A stretch of DNA of 14,001 bases, from contig CAVBGA010000050.1 in assembly GCA_963594675.1 (NCBI GenBank), forward strand, positions 1 to 14,001, given 5' to 3'. Shown here piece by piece: positions 7,118 through 14,001 of this stretch (the stretch's first letter is position 1; every line of letters starts with the position of its first letter). The DNA is from Ruminococcus_G sp963594675 (GTDB lineage: Bacteria; Bacillota; Clostridia; Lachnospirales; Lachnospiraceae). The notes beneath the pieces were generated by a model. That model was not told where the DNA came from and made no database searches. It saw only the letters and a program-made list of their open reading frames with translations. Made by a program: the position numbers and the translations under genes.

Positions 7118-7184
7118 GGGATTAAATGTCATACTTACATTGCCAAATTGGACATTGGACAGTGATTAAGAAAACATACGTCTC

Positions 7185-8363
7185 TTAAATTTCCTTCCCT
7201 TTTGTAGCAAGCACATGAATGATAAAGGGAATAAACAGTGTGATTAATGCCGCATATCCTAAATATGCATATCCTTTTTTTACCACAGCTAAAAGACCGA
7301 ATTGTGCAATGGCAAAGGCAATAAAGGTAAAGATGGCGGTAAACACGGCGTTTCTAGCCAAATGTCCCTGAGCCTTTTTATTCGTATCTCCACTACGACG
7401 TTCCAAAGCATTGACGCATCGGGTAACAATTCCTGAAATCATATTTACTGCAGTTGAGATGGAACCTAAAATAATGAGCAAAGAAATAATAGGGGTCAGT
7501 ATACCGGCACCTACTCCATTTTGCACCAAAACCAACATAGGAACAGTAGCATCTACCAATTCCGCCACATAGGCAATGGCAAGGAGGCCAAAAATGGATA
7601 ATTCCATTGCCACAAAGTTGCAGATAAAGATCCAAATGGCTGCCTTATTAATCTGTTTTACATCCGTCACATCTTCCATATGCTGGTACATAACCGATAC
7701 GGAAGCCAACTGGAAGAAGAAGTATAAGATTGCTGACCATAAAGCAGGGCCAAAGGAACCACTTTCCGAAGAAATGATTGGCATCTCCCCAGAGGTCATT
7801 CGACTGATGGAAGCCACAATGTCATTCCATTGAGCAACAATATTAGGTACTAATACAAGAATCAATCCGATAATGATCAATACACTTAAAGTAGAGGCAC
7901 ATTTACGTACCACATTGGTTCCGAAAAGTGCAATCACAAAAATAAAGGCAGCAATAATCAAGGTACAAACCCAATAAGGGATGCCAAAAAGAGTCTGAAT
8001 CGTGGAGCCACCAGTTGCGAAAGCGGCTGCTGAAGCAGTACCAATCATTATCAAATAACAAATCTCATACAGATTGGACATGACCGGACGCGTTTTGCCA
8101 TAAAGGCTGTCGGAGAAGCTTCGATAATCATATGTCTTATGCTTATAGGCATAGCGCATACCATACCAAAAGAATAAGGCATATAAGCCTTGAGTAATAA
8201 GGGGGAGAATCAGGCACCAGATGCCATAATTAACAAAATATTGATAAATCTGGGCACCTGATGCAAAGCCACCGCCAAATTGGGTGGTAAATGCAACAAA
8301 GGCCAGGCCCATAGCCAGGGGCATCTTACTTTTGTCTACCAGGAGAGACTTCTTCTTGTTCAT
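7185..8363 (-). CDS. YkvI-family membrane transporter (APC superfamily)
   Basis: This 392-residue integral membrane protein has about ten to eleven hydrophobic segments. The N-terminal signature FGGGFASGAQIYQYF (about 29-43) is typical of the YkvI/COG3949 family, distantly related to amino acid and sodium-coupled transporters with a LeuT-like fold. The members are largely uncharacterised. It is the last gene of the etfB-etfA-dehydrogenase operon, 29 bp after the dehydrogenase stop, with an AGAGG site before ATG 8363. This is where lactate permease genes occur in comparable clusters, so it may import the 2-hydroxyacid oxidised by the complex. That role is inference from position only. A hairpin terminator lies about 150 bp downstream. 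Confidence 0.82.
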   Translation of the reverse strand: MNKKKSLLVDKSKMPLAMGLAFVAFTTQFGGGFASGAQIYQYFVNYGIWCLILPLITQGLYALFFWYGMRYAYKHKTYDYRSFSDSLYGKTRPVMSNLYEICYLIMIGTASAAAFATGGSTIQTLFGIPYWVCTLIIAAFIFVIALFGTNVVRKCASTLSVLIIIGLILVLVPNIVAQWNDIVASISRMTSGEMPIISSESGSFGPALWSAILYFFFQLASVSVMYQHMEDVTDVKQINKAAIWIFICNFVAMELSIFGLLAIAYVAELVDATVPMLVLVQNGVGAGILTPIISLLIILGSISTAVNMISGIVTRCVNALERRSGDTNKKAQGHLARNAVFTAIFTFIAFAIAQFGLLAVVKKGYAYLGYAALITLFIPFIIHVLATKGKEI

Positions 8364-8392
8364 AAATTCCTCTTTCCTTACGCTTAAGAGCG

Positions 8393-9826
8393 TTATTTTA
8401 TTTCATAATTTCCATTGAATTCAATTACTTTTCCCGGATTGAGAATCTGTTTGTCATCAAAGGCAAGCTTAATAGCTTTGTAGAGTTGAATCATACGAGG
8501 GCCGACAAATTCTTCCAGGAATTCCAAACGACCATTGCCAATGCCATGTTCTCCAGATAATTGTCCGCCTAATTCTTTCGACAAAGCATACAATTCTTTT
8601 AAGCTGGCATGAGTGGCACTCTTCCATTCTTCGTCACTCATATCTGCCCCTCTAAGCATTTCTGTATGAATATTGCCATCTCCACAATGGCCACAGGGCT
8701 CCACACGAATTCCATGGGACAGGGCAATTTTTTTGGCTGCTTTTACATATTCCGCAATTTTGGCTCTTGGCACCACCACATCACATTCTTCCTGAGCAAC
8801 AGAATCTGCCTTCATGCCTTCAAGAATAGCACCCCTGACACTCCATACCGCGGCAGCTCTCTCTGGAGTTCCTGCAATACAGCAATCTAAAGCACCATTA
8901 GCAAGAGCTGCTTCTGCTGCCGCTTCTACAGCAGAATCCAATTCTTGTTTGCTGGAGGCATCATACATAACAATGAGAACTGCCTGCCCTGCCTTTACAG
9001 GAAGCATTTTGTTAAGATTACGTTCCACGATATCAATTAATTCTCTTTCCAAAAACTCAATGGCAGTTGGTACAAAAGGAAGTTCTAAGACTTTAGGCAC
9101 CATGTCTGCACATTCCTCTAAGCTATGGAATGGCATTACTAAAGTGGCGGAACAGGTGGGCGCCGGCAATAATTTTAAGGTAACCTGAGTCAGGATACAT
9201 AAAGTACCTTCGGAACCAATTACTAAATCCTTTACATCATATCCCGTGGTATTTTTCACTACATTTGAGGAAAAATTCATAATGGAACCGTCAGGTAAAA
9301 CCACTTCCATACAGCGCACAAAATCTCTGGTTAATCCATAGCGAACCGCCTTCATGCCACCAGCATTTGTAATAACATTTCCACCGATAGATGCGGTTTT
9401 TTCTCCTGGATCTGGCGGATAAAATAATCCTTCCGCTGCTGCTGCCTGCTGGATGTCAATGAGAAGAGCCCCCGGTTCTGCGGTAATGGTTTGATTTTTC
9501 TTATCAACGGGAAAAATCTTATTCATTCGCATGATGGACAACATAATGCCTCCATATTTACAGCAGGCGCCACCGGCCAGGCCCGTTCCTGCACCTCTGC
9601 AGACGACAGGAATATTTTCCTTATAGGCATAGGCCATGATGTCGGAAATCTCTTCTTTATTAAGTACTTCTACATATAGTTCCGGAGGAAATACACCATA
9701 TTCCGGCATTTCATCATGATAATACTCAGATGCAATCTCATCTCCAACCCAAACCCGATCAGATGCTGTCACAGACCGGATATAATCAAAATCCTCTGAC
9801 GTCATTTTTTTATATGGGTATGCCAT
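8393..9826 (-). CDS. FAD-linked 2-hydroxyacid dehydrogenase, GlcD/LctD type (probable D-lactate dehydrogenase)
   Basis: This 477-residue flavoprotein is expected to oxidise a 2-hydroxyacid to the 2-oxoacid and pass electrons to the EtfAB encoded just upstream. The N-terminal PCMH-type FAD domain shows CRGAGTGLAGGA (76-87), PPDPGEKTASIGGN (137-150) and NAGGMKAVRYG (154-164). The C-terminal domain shows the conserved GHCGDGNIH (379-387) and SGEHGIG (424-430). The order etfB-etfA-dehydrogenase matches the lactate-oxidising LctBCD complex of Acetobacterium woodii, in which lactate oxidation by NAD+ is driven by ferredoxin oxidation. ATG 9826 has AGGAGG 8 nt upstream inside the 3' end of etfA, and only 3 nt separate the genes. 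D-lactate is the most likely substrate, but glycolate, 2-hydroxybutyrate, 2-hydroxyglutarate or aryl-lactates cannot be excluded. Confidence 0.85.
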   Translation of the reverse strand: MAYPYKKMTSEDFDYIRSVTASDRVWVGDEIASEYYHDEMPEYGVFPPELYVEVLNKEEISDIMAYAYKENIPVVCRGAGTGLAGGACCKYGGIMLSIMRMNKIFPVDKKNQTITAEPGALLIDIQQAAAAEGLFYPPDPGEKTASIGGNVITNAGGMKAVRYGLTRDFVRCMEVVLPDGSIMNFSSNVVKNTTGYDVKDLVIGSEGTLCILTQVTLKLLPAPTCSATLVMPFHSLEECADMVPKVLELPFVPTAIEFLERELIDIVERNLNKMLPVKAGQAVLIVMYDASSKQELDSAVEAAAEAALANGALDCCIAGTPERAAAVWSVRGAILEGMKADSVAQEECDVVVPRAKIAEYVKAAKKIALSHGIRVEPCGHCGDGNIHTEMLRGADMSDEEWKSATHASLKELYALSKELGGQLSGEHGIGNGRLEFLEEFVGPRMIQLYKAIKLAFDDKQILNPGKVIEFNGNYEIK

Positions 9827-9829
9827 GAC

Positions 9830-11020
9830 CTAATCCTCCTTATGTTTTTTAATTAAAGCAATTAGTTCGGGAACAACTTTATAAAGATCATCTACCAAAC
9901 AATAATCCGCTACATTAAAGATTTGTGCATTTTTATCTGTGTTAATGGCAACAATGCAATCAGCCCCTGTCATGCAGGAGGTAAACTGGATCGCTCCGGA
10001 TACTCCGCAGGTAATAATTAGTTTGGGGCGAACCGTCCGGCCGGATAAGCCAATCTGATGGGCTGTATCTCCGAAACCATTTTCAACCATAGGTCGGGTG
10101 AAAGCTAATTGTCCCCCTAAAACTTCCGCCAGTTCCTGACACATAGACAAGTCTTTTTCATTTCGAACACCCCGTCCGGCTACGACTAAAACATCTTCTT
10201 CCTCAATGCTTTTTTCTTTTTTTATCAGCTCTGAAGAAATAATCCTGATTTGGGAATCTGCCATGCGATCGTTGACATTGCAGATGACAACCTCGCCTGT
10301 AGGATTTTCTACTTTGCTGGCTTTATCCATTATTTTATAACGAACAGTAGCAAATTGTGGTCTTGATTTGGTAATCCCAATCTGGGCCATGATATTTCCG
10401 CCAAAAGCAGGGCGAATCTGAACCATATCGGTATTTTCTTTGATATCCAGGGAAGTACAATCTGCAGTTAAGCCAGTATGGAAACGTGTGGACAGTCTAG
10501 GAGCCAAGGAACGGCCTAGGGCTGTTGCACCGATTAAAACAGAACTTGGTTTGTTGGCTGCAATACAGTCCGCTACCGCATCGGCATAGCAATCGGCTCG
10601 AAAACCTTGAAATCCTGGAGCTTCATATACATAAACATGATCCACGCCATAAGGCAGAAGTTTTTTTGCATTTTCCTTACTTCCTTCTCCACCTACTATG
10701 ACGCAGTTTACTTCATATCCTACCTTTACCGCCATTTTTCTGGCTTCCCCAATCAGCTCATAGCTTACGGGATGGATTTCTCCTGCTTCCTGTTCAATAT
10801 AAATTAGGAAATTCCGCCATTCCTCTTTGTTTACTGCTTTCGCTTTCTGCTCAAAGCGAATGGCCTTCTGCATACAGCTTCTTACGCAAAGTCCGCACAT
10901 ACGGCAGGCTTCACTTACTACAATTCCCTTTCCTTCGATGGTTAATGCACCAAAGGGACATTTTTCTGCGCAGACACCGCAAAGATTGCATTTATCTGCA
11001 TCAAATTTCATAAATTCCAT
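9830..11020 (-). CDS. etfA: Electron transfer flavoprotein alpha subunit with N-terminal 2[4Fe-4S] domain
   Basis: The protein has 396 residues, longer than a plain EtfA (about 320-340) because of a bacterial-ferredoxin-like N-terminal domain. It has two complete cysteine sets, Cys11/14/17/21 and Cys39/42/45/49. Such domains occur in EtfA subunits of Clostridia complexes such as LctC and CarE. The middle is the EtfA domain I, and the C-terminal FAD-binding domain shows VVAGRGVRNEKDL, GLSGRTVRPK, GVSGAIQF and AINTDKNAQIF. With EtfB it forms the electron-carrying dimer that takes electrons from the neighbouring FAD dehydrogenase; the clusters likely exchange electrons with ferredoxin. ATG 11020 has a modest TAGGA site 6 nt upstream; a second Met three codons later lacks a better one. 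Spacing is 20 nt from etfB. Confidence 0.93.
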   Translation of the reverse strand: MEFMKFDADKCNLCGVCAEKCPFGALTIEGKGIVVSEACRMCGLCVRSCMQKAIRFEQKAKAVNKEEWRNFLIYIEQEAGEIHPVSYELIGEARKMAVKVGYEVNCVIVGGEGSKENAKKLLPYGVDHVYVYEAPGFQGFRADCYADAVADCIAANKPSSVLIGATALGRSLAPRLSTRFHTGLTADCTSLDIKENTDMVQIRPAFGGNIMAQIGITKSRPQFATVRYKIMDKASKVENPTGEVVICNVNDRMADSQIRIISSELIKKEKSIEEEDVLVVAGRGVRNEKDLSMCQELAEVLGGQLAFTRPMVENGFGDTAHQIGLSGRTVRPKLIITCGVSGAIQFTSCMTGADCIVAINTDKNAQIFNVADYCLVDDLYKVVPELIALIKKHKED

Positions 11021-11040
11021 AATATATCCTACCTAATCCC

Positions 11041-11829
11041 CTATATCATTTTCTTTTTCAGCAGTACATTGACCAGTGCTGCCGCCTTCTCTTTCGCACT
11101 TCCCTGGAGATATTCCTGTTGGTCCGCTTCAGGAGGGGCAAACATACGCTCCACCGATGTAGGTGATCCCACCAGGCCATATCTGCTAAGATCCTGGTCG
11201 GGCATATCTTCAAAGCCAAGAATACGGATAGGGCGATCGGCCGTAGCTTTTTTTAACTTATAGGAAGGCAAACGCGGAACACAAGTGTCCTTGTCTATGG
11301 TAATCAAACAGGGATAAGGAATCTCGGAAGTCTGAGAAAGGGATACCAAATCCTGTTTTACCTGAATAGATTGGCTACTTACCTTGGTGATCTCAGATAC
11401 CCAAGCAGCATGAGGAATATTCATATGCTCTGCAATGGCAGGTCCCACCTGAGCCGTATCCCCATCTGTGGTCTGTCTTCCGCAGATTATAAGGTCGACA
11501 TCTCCAATTACCTGGATTCCCTGGGCCAAGGCATAGGAGGTAGCCAGTACATCTGCTCCTGCAAATTTTTTGTCTGAAAGAATTACCCCAGCGTCCGCTC
11601 CCATAGTATAGGCATCCCGGATCATTTCTTCGGCCTGGGCTGGCCCCATAGTAAGAACTGTTACAGTGCCTCCTGTTTCCTCACGAATCTGTAAAGCCAT
11701 TTCCAAGGCAAAAAGATCATAGGGGTTGGTCCTGGTCTCCCCGGATAGTCGTTTCATAGCACCGGTTTCCGGATCAATGTCCACTTTAGAACTTGCCGGT
11801 ACTTGTTTCATACAAACCAGAATTTTCAT
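11041..11829 (-). CDS. etfB: Electron transfer flavoprotein beta subunit
   Basis: The protein has 262 residues, the normal EtfB length. Hallmarks are the MKILVCMKQVP start, TNPYDLFALEMAL (34-46), LTMGPAQAEEMIRDAYTMGAD (59-79) and the nucleotide-binding loop CGRQTTDGDTAQVGP (116-130). In bifurcating Etf complexes this loop region holds the second FAD; in ordinary ones it holds AMP. It is the first gene of the operon and is followed 20 nt later by etfA. GAGG stands 5 nt before ATG 11829. The partner EtfA carries iron-sulfur clusters and the next gene is a lactate-type dehydrogenase, so a bifurcating or confurcating role is likely, though the sequence alone does not prove it. Confidence 0.94.
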   Translation of the reverse strand: MKILVCMKQVPASSKVDIDPETGAMKRLSGETRTNPYDLFALEMALQIREETGGTVTVLTMGPAQAEEMIRDAYTMGADAGVILSDKKFAGADVLATSYALAQGIQVIGDVDLIICGRQTTDGDTAQVGPAIAEHMNIPHAAWVSEITKVSSQSIQVKQDLVSLSQTSEIPYPCLITIDKDTCVPRLPSYKLKKATADRPIRILGFEDMPDQDLSRYGLVGSPTSVERMFAPPEADQQEYLQGSAKEKAAALVNVLLKKKMI

Positions 11830-11876
11830 ATTGTCCTCTTTCTATTCTTCTTATTACTATTACGTTTCTCATTTTT

Positions 11877-11901
11877 ATCACTTTAACGCTTTAAATCACT
11901 T
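11877..11901. promoter_or_regulatory. Candidate operator at the start of the etfB transcript
   Basis: Two copies of ATCACTT (11877-11883 and 11895-11901), 18 bp apart start to start, flank an inverted pair TTTAA-CGCT-TTAAA (11882-11895). The array lies directly downstream of the etfB -10 box, covering roughly the first 25 transcribed bases, which suits a repressor site for 2-hydroxyacid control. No dedicated regulator of the operon is encoded beside it. Confidence 0.35.
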
Positions 11902-11905
11902 GCCT

Positions 11906-11934
11906 ATTGTATCATTATTTTTCTCTTTTGTCCT
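11906..11934 (-). promoter_or_regulatory. Promoter of the etfB-etfA-dehydrogenase-transporter operon
   Basis: On the minus strand AGGACA (11934-11929) and TACAAT (11911-11906) are 17 nt apart, and TGA precedes the -10 box, making an extended -10. The start would fall near 11899, giving a leader of about 70 nt. The 147-bp gap between the hydrolase stop and etfB contains no convincing terminator for the hydrolase. Confidence 0.6.
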
Positions 11935-11976
11935 TATTTTTTATATAGAAAATGAAATTATTGGAGATTGCTTCTT

Positions 11977-12768
11977 TTATTTCTCAAAAAAATTTTTGCA
12001 TCTCTCTATATAATCCTTTGCCTCATCATAAACCCCGTGACCATAGCTTGCATCATAGAGATAAAGATCGCAGTTAAGACTTTCTGCAATTTCTTTGCAA
12101 CCATTAGGGGTGGTTACCCGGTCACCTTCGGCTCCAATTACCAAGACCTGAGATTGTATATTGGGCAATTCTTTGGAGCAATCAAAATTTTTACAAGCCT
12201 GAGCCAAGATAATAAAACGTTTATATTCTTCCTCGCTAATTCCTTGATTGGAAGAAATAATGACATCTTTATAAGCCTTTAAGGTAGCTTCAGAATATAC
12301 TCTATCTGCAAAACTTTCTAAAAGAGCTTTTTCTTCCTTTTTTTCAGCCAAATAAATCCATTCATCGATCACCTGACAAATACTGTCATTGGCTTTAGCA
12401 AGGGTGGATCCAAGAACCATACGATCTACAAGATGTCCATGATGAATGGCCAGTTCCAAGGCAATCATTCCTCCTTGGGATGCACCAAAAATATTGGCTT
12501 CTTTTATATGTAAGGCTTCCATAACAGCGGCTGTATCATCTGCCATATCACGAACCCCATATCCTTCTCTAATATCCTTAGCCCTGTCAAATACATATAC
12601 TGTATAATCTTCTGAGAAAATGGAATAGGCATTTTCAATTAGTTCAGCTAATCCCATTACACTATGTATGGATAAACCAGGTAGAATGATAAAATTCTTA
12701 TCTCCCTTGCCAAATCTAATATAATCCATCTCTATATTTTCTATTTTCGCTGTCTCCACGCACGCCAC
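11977..12768 (-). CDS. Alpha/beta hydrolase
   Basis: This 263-residue cytosolic serine hydrolase has the alpha/beta fold. The nucleophile elbow is FGASQGG with Ser97. The acid is probably Asp216 in GAEGDRVT, the histidine is His244 in YGHGVYDE, and LPGLSIHS at about 29-36 is the oxyanion-loop region. A cap of helices (about 125-185) separates nucleophile and acid. GTG 12768 is chosen because AAGGAGG stands 9 nt upstream. The in-frame ATGs at 12837 and 12807 lie in the preceding terminator and on the -10 box, so they cannot be starts. The substrate is unknown; esterase, thioesterase or C-C hydrolase are all possible. It has its own promoter and is not clearly tied to the etf operon. Confidence 0.85.
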   Translation of the reverse strand: MACVETAKIENIEMDYIRFGKGDKNFIILPGLSIHSVMGLAELIENAYSIFSEDYTVYVFDRAKDIREGYGVRDMADDTAAVMEALHIKEANIFGASQGGMIALELAIHHGHLVDRMVLGSTLAKANDSICQVIDEWIYLAEKKEEKALLESFADRVYSEATLKAYKDVIISSNQGISEEEYKRFIILAQACKNFDCSKELPNIQSQVLVIGAEGDRVTTPNGCKEIAESLNCDLYLYDASYGHGVYDEAKDYIERCKNFFEK

Positions 12769-12805
12769 TAGTGTATGCCTCCTTATATTATGTTTTTTGC
12801 TTTCC

Positions 12806-12811
12806 ATTATA
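12806..12811 (-). promoter_or_regulatory. Extended -10 promoter of the alpha/beta hydrolase gene
   Basis: A perfect TATAAT (12811-12806) preceded by TGT forms an extended -10 element immediately downstream of the U-run of the AGCS terminator. No good -35 box is seen at 16-18 nt; TTGGAA occurs at 20 nt, within the terminator stem. The leader would be about 30 nt. Confidence 0.5.
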
Positions 12812-12817
12812 ACACAG

Positions 12818-12862
12818 AAAAAAATCCCCTTTTCCAAGATTTTCTACCTGGAAAAGAGGATT
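12818..12862 (-). terminator. Intrinsic terminator after the AGCS symporter gene
   Basis: In the minus-strand RNA, AAUCCUCUUUUCCA (12862-12849) pairs with UGGAAAAGGGGAUU (12836-12823), 14 pairs with one G-U, around a 12-nt loop, and runs into seven U residues (12824-12818). It begins 16 bp after the symporter stop codon. Confidence 0.9.
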
Positions 12863-12878
12863 CTATGTTCATCACCTT

Positions 12879-14001
12879 TTATTTTTTAAGTTTGTCAATC
12901 TCTGGCTGGAAGGCTTTTACATCCTTTGCAATATCGCCACTTAAGAGCAACATGCAAATCAAGTTAGGAATCGCCATCAGGGCATTGGCAACATCAGAAA
13001 AGTTCCAAACCAGACTCAGAGTCTGTGTACATCCAAAGTATACCACAAGAGAAAATACAATACGGTAGATCATATTGAATTTATGAGTACCAAACAGGTA
13101 CTCAAAGGCCTTTTCACCATGATATTCCCATCCCAAAATAGTTGAAAAAGCAAATAAAGTGATACCAATAGTAACCAGCCAACCTCCGGCAGATCCAAGG
13201 ATTGTCTGAAAAGCGGCAATGGTGACATCTGAACCCGTAAGATATTCCCCGGCAGCATCCGTCATACCAAGAACTCCGGAAGACGCAATGGCAAGTCCTG
13301 TAATGGTACAAACTACGATGGTATCCCAGAAAGTTCCTGTCATATTAATGTATCCCTGACGTACCGGATTGTCTGTCGTTGCAGCAGCGGCTGTAATGGC
13401 AGCAGAACCCATACCCGCTTCATTGGAGAAAACACCACGGGCCACACCATATCTCATAGCATTCATCATACTGGCAACGATATTTCCGCAAAGTCCGCCT
13501 CCCACGGCTTTTACAGAAAAGGCCATTTTAAAGATCATGGCCAATCCTGCAGGCAGGTTGGAAATATTTCCAATAATAACGATAAGACCACAAATAACAT
13601 AAAAGATAGCCATTACAGGAACGACCACAGAGGATACCTTAGAAATGCTTTTGATTCCTCCTACAATTATGAGAAGGGATAAAAGGGTAATCACGATACC
13701 GCTGATCCAAGTAGGGACATTGAAGGTGGTATTTAAAGCACTTGCAATGGAATTTCCCTGGGTCATATTGCCAATTCCAAAAGATGCAATTACTGCAAAT
13801 AAAGCAAAGAGCCAAGCTAAGATAGATCCTAAGGTCTTATTCTTAAGTCCCTTTTTCATGGTATACATGGGACCACCACTCATCTCTCCTTTAGCATTTA
13901 CCTCACGATATTTAATAGCCAGCATACATTCACTGAATTTGGATGTTAAGCCAAAGGCTGCAGAAATCCACATCCAAACCAAGGCACCGGGACCACCGGA
14001 T
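12879..14001 (-). CDS. Alanine/glycine:cation symporter (AGCS family), C-terminal part
   Basis: The gene enters from the right edge in an open frame; about 373 residues are present of a family that is usually 450-490 long, so the start is missing. It is a sodium-coupled amino acid symporter of the inner membrane. The family hallmarks are GGPGALVWMWISAAFG at the window edge, SKFSECMLAIKYR, GGPMYTMKKGL, SNEAGMGSAAITAAAATTDNP in the middle, and FAFSTILGWEYHGEKA near the C-terminus. About eight hydrophobic segments remain. It is followed by a strong terminator, so it is transcriptionally separate from the genes to its left. D/L-alanine or glycine is the usual substrate; the relation to the 2-hydroxyacid genes may be only neighbourhood. 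Confidence 0.93.
   Translation of the reverse strand, partial: SGGPGALVWMWISAAFGLTSKFSECMLAIKYREVNAKGEMSGGPMYTMKKGLKNKTLGSILAWLFALFAVIASFGIGNMTQGNSIASALNTTFNVPTWISGIVITLLSLLIIVGGIKSISKVSSVVVPVMAIFYVICGLIVIIGNISNLPAGLAMIFKMAFSVKAVGGGLCGNIVASMMNAMRYGVARGVFSNEAGMGSAAITAAAATTDNPVRQGYINMTGTFWDTIVVCTITGLAIASSGVLGMTDAAGEYLTGSDVTIAAFQTILGSAGGWLVTIGITLFAFSTILGWEYHGEKAFEYLFGTHKFNMIYRIVFSLVVYFGCTQTLSLVWNFSDVANALMAIPNLICMLLLSGDIAKDVKAFQPEIDKLKK

Noticed and set aside
1..14001. CRISPR array, tRNA/rRNA genes, insertion sequences or attachment sites
   Set aside because: No regularly spaced repeats, no tRNA- or rRNA-like stretches, no transposase or integrase frames and no terminal inverted repeats were seen.

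Overview
All credible genes in this window lie on the minus strand, so the biology reads from the right end to the left. The window suggests a strictly anaerobic, low-to-moderate GC Firmicute of the Clostridia, probably Lachnospiraceae-like. The reasons are AGGAGG-type ribosome binding sites, several GTG starts, an oxygen-sensitive glycyl radical enzyme with its radical-SAM activase, and an electron-bifurcation-type EtfAB with an iron-sulfur EtfA. This placement is inferred from style and gene content only.

Layout in transcription order. (1) 14001-12879: the C-terminal three quarters of an alanine/glycine:cation symporter (AGCS), closed by a strong terminator. (2) 12768-11977: an alpha/beta hydrolase with its own extended -10 promoter. 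(3) 11829-7185: a compact operon etfB-etfA-FAD dehydrogenase (GlcD/LctD type)-YkvI-family transporter, in the same order as the lactate-oxidising lctBCD genes of Acetobacterium. (4) 7184-6853: a 332-bp gap with a candidate promoter and a 16-bp hairpin followed by a U-run. (5) 6852-1077: NhaC-family antiporter, LysR regulator, glycyl radical enzyme (GRE) and GRE activase, probably one operon. (6) 1059-1: a strong promoter with a structured leader, then a LarB-type nickel-pincer-cofactor synthesis protein and the start of an AEC-family transporter, cut by the window edge.

The common theme is small carboxylates or 2-hydroxyacids under anaerobic conditions. The Etf/FAD dehydrogenase should oxidise a 2-hydroxyacid such as D-lactate. 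LarB makes the precursor of the nickel cofactor used by lactate racemase and related 2-hydroxyacid racemases/epimerases. NhaC-family members include malate/lactate antiporters, and AEC proteins export or import organic acids. The GRE is clearly of the Cys-x-Glu (eliminase/decarboxylase) type rather than pyruvate formate-lyase, but its substrate cannot be assigned; one residue expected for glycerol/diol dehydratases appears to be replaced.

The most unusual signal is non-coding. The larB and nhaC genes are preceded by related leader units: a promoter with a 17-nt spacer, then 52 or 53 nt, then a related hairpin with a 9-nt loop and a U-rich 3' flank. This suggests co-regulation by a shared attenuation-like element. 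No tRNA, rRNA, CRISPR array or insertion sequence was seen.
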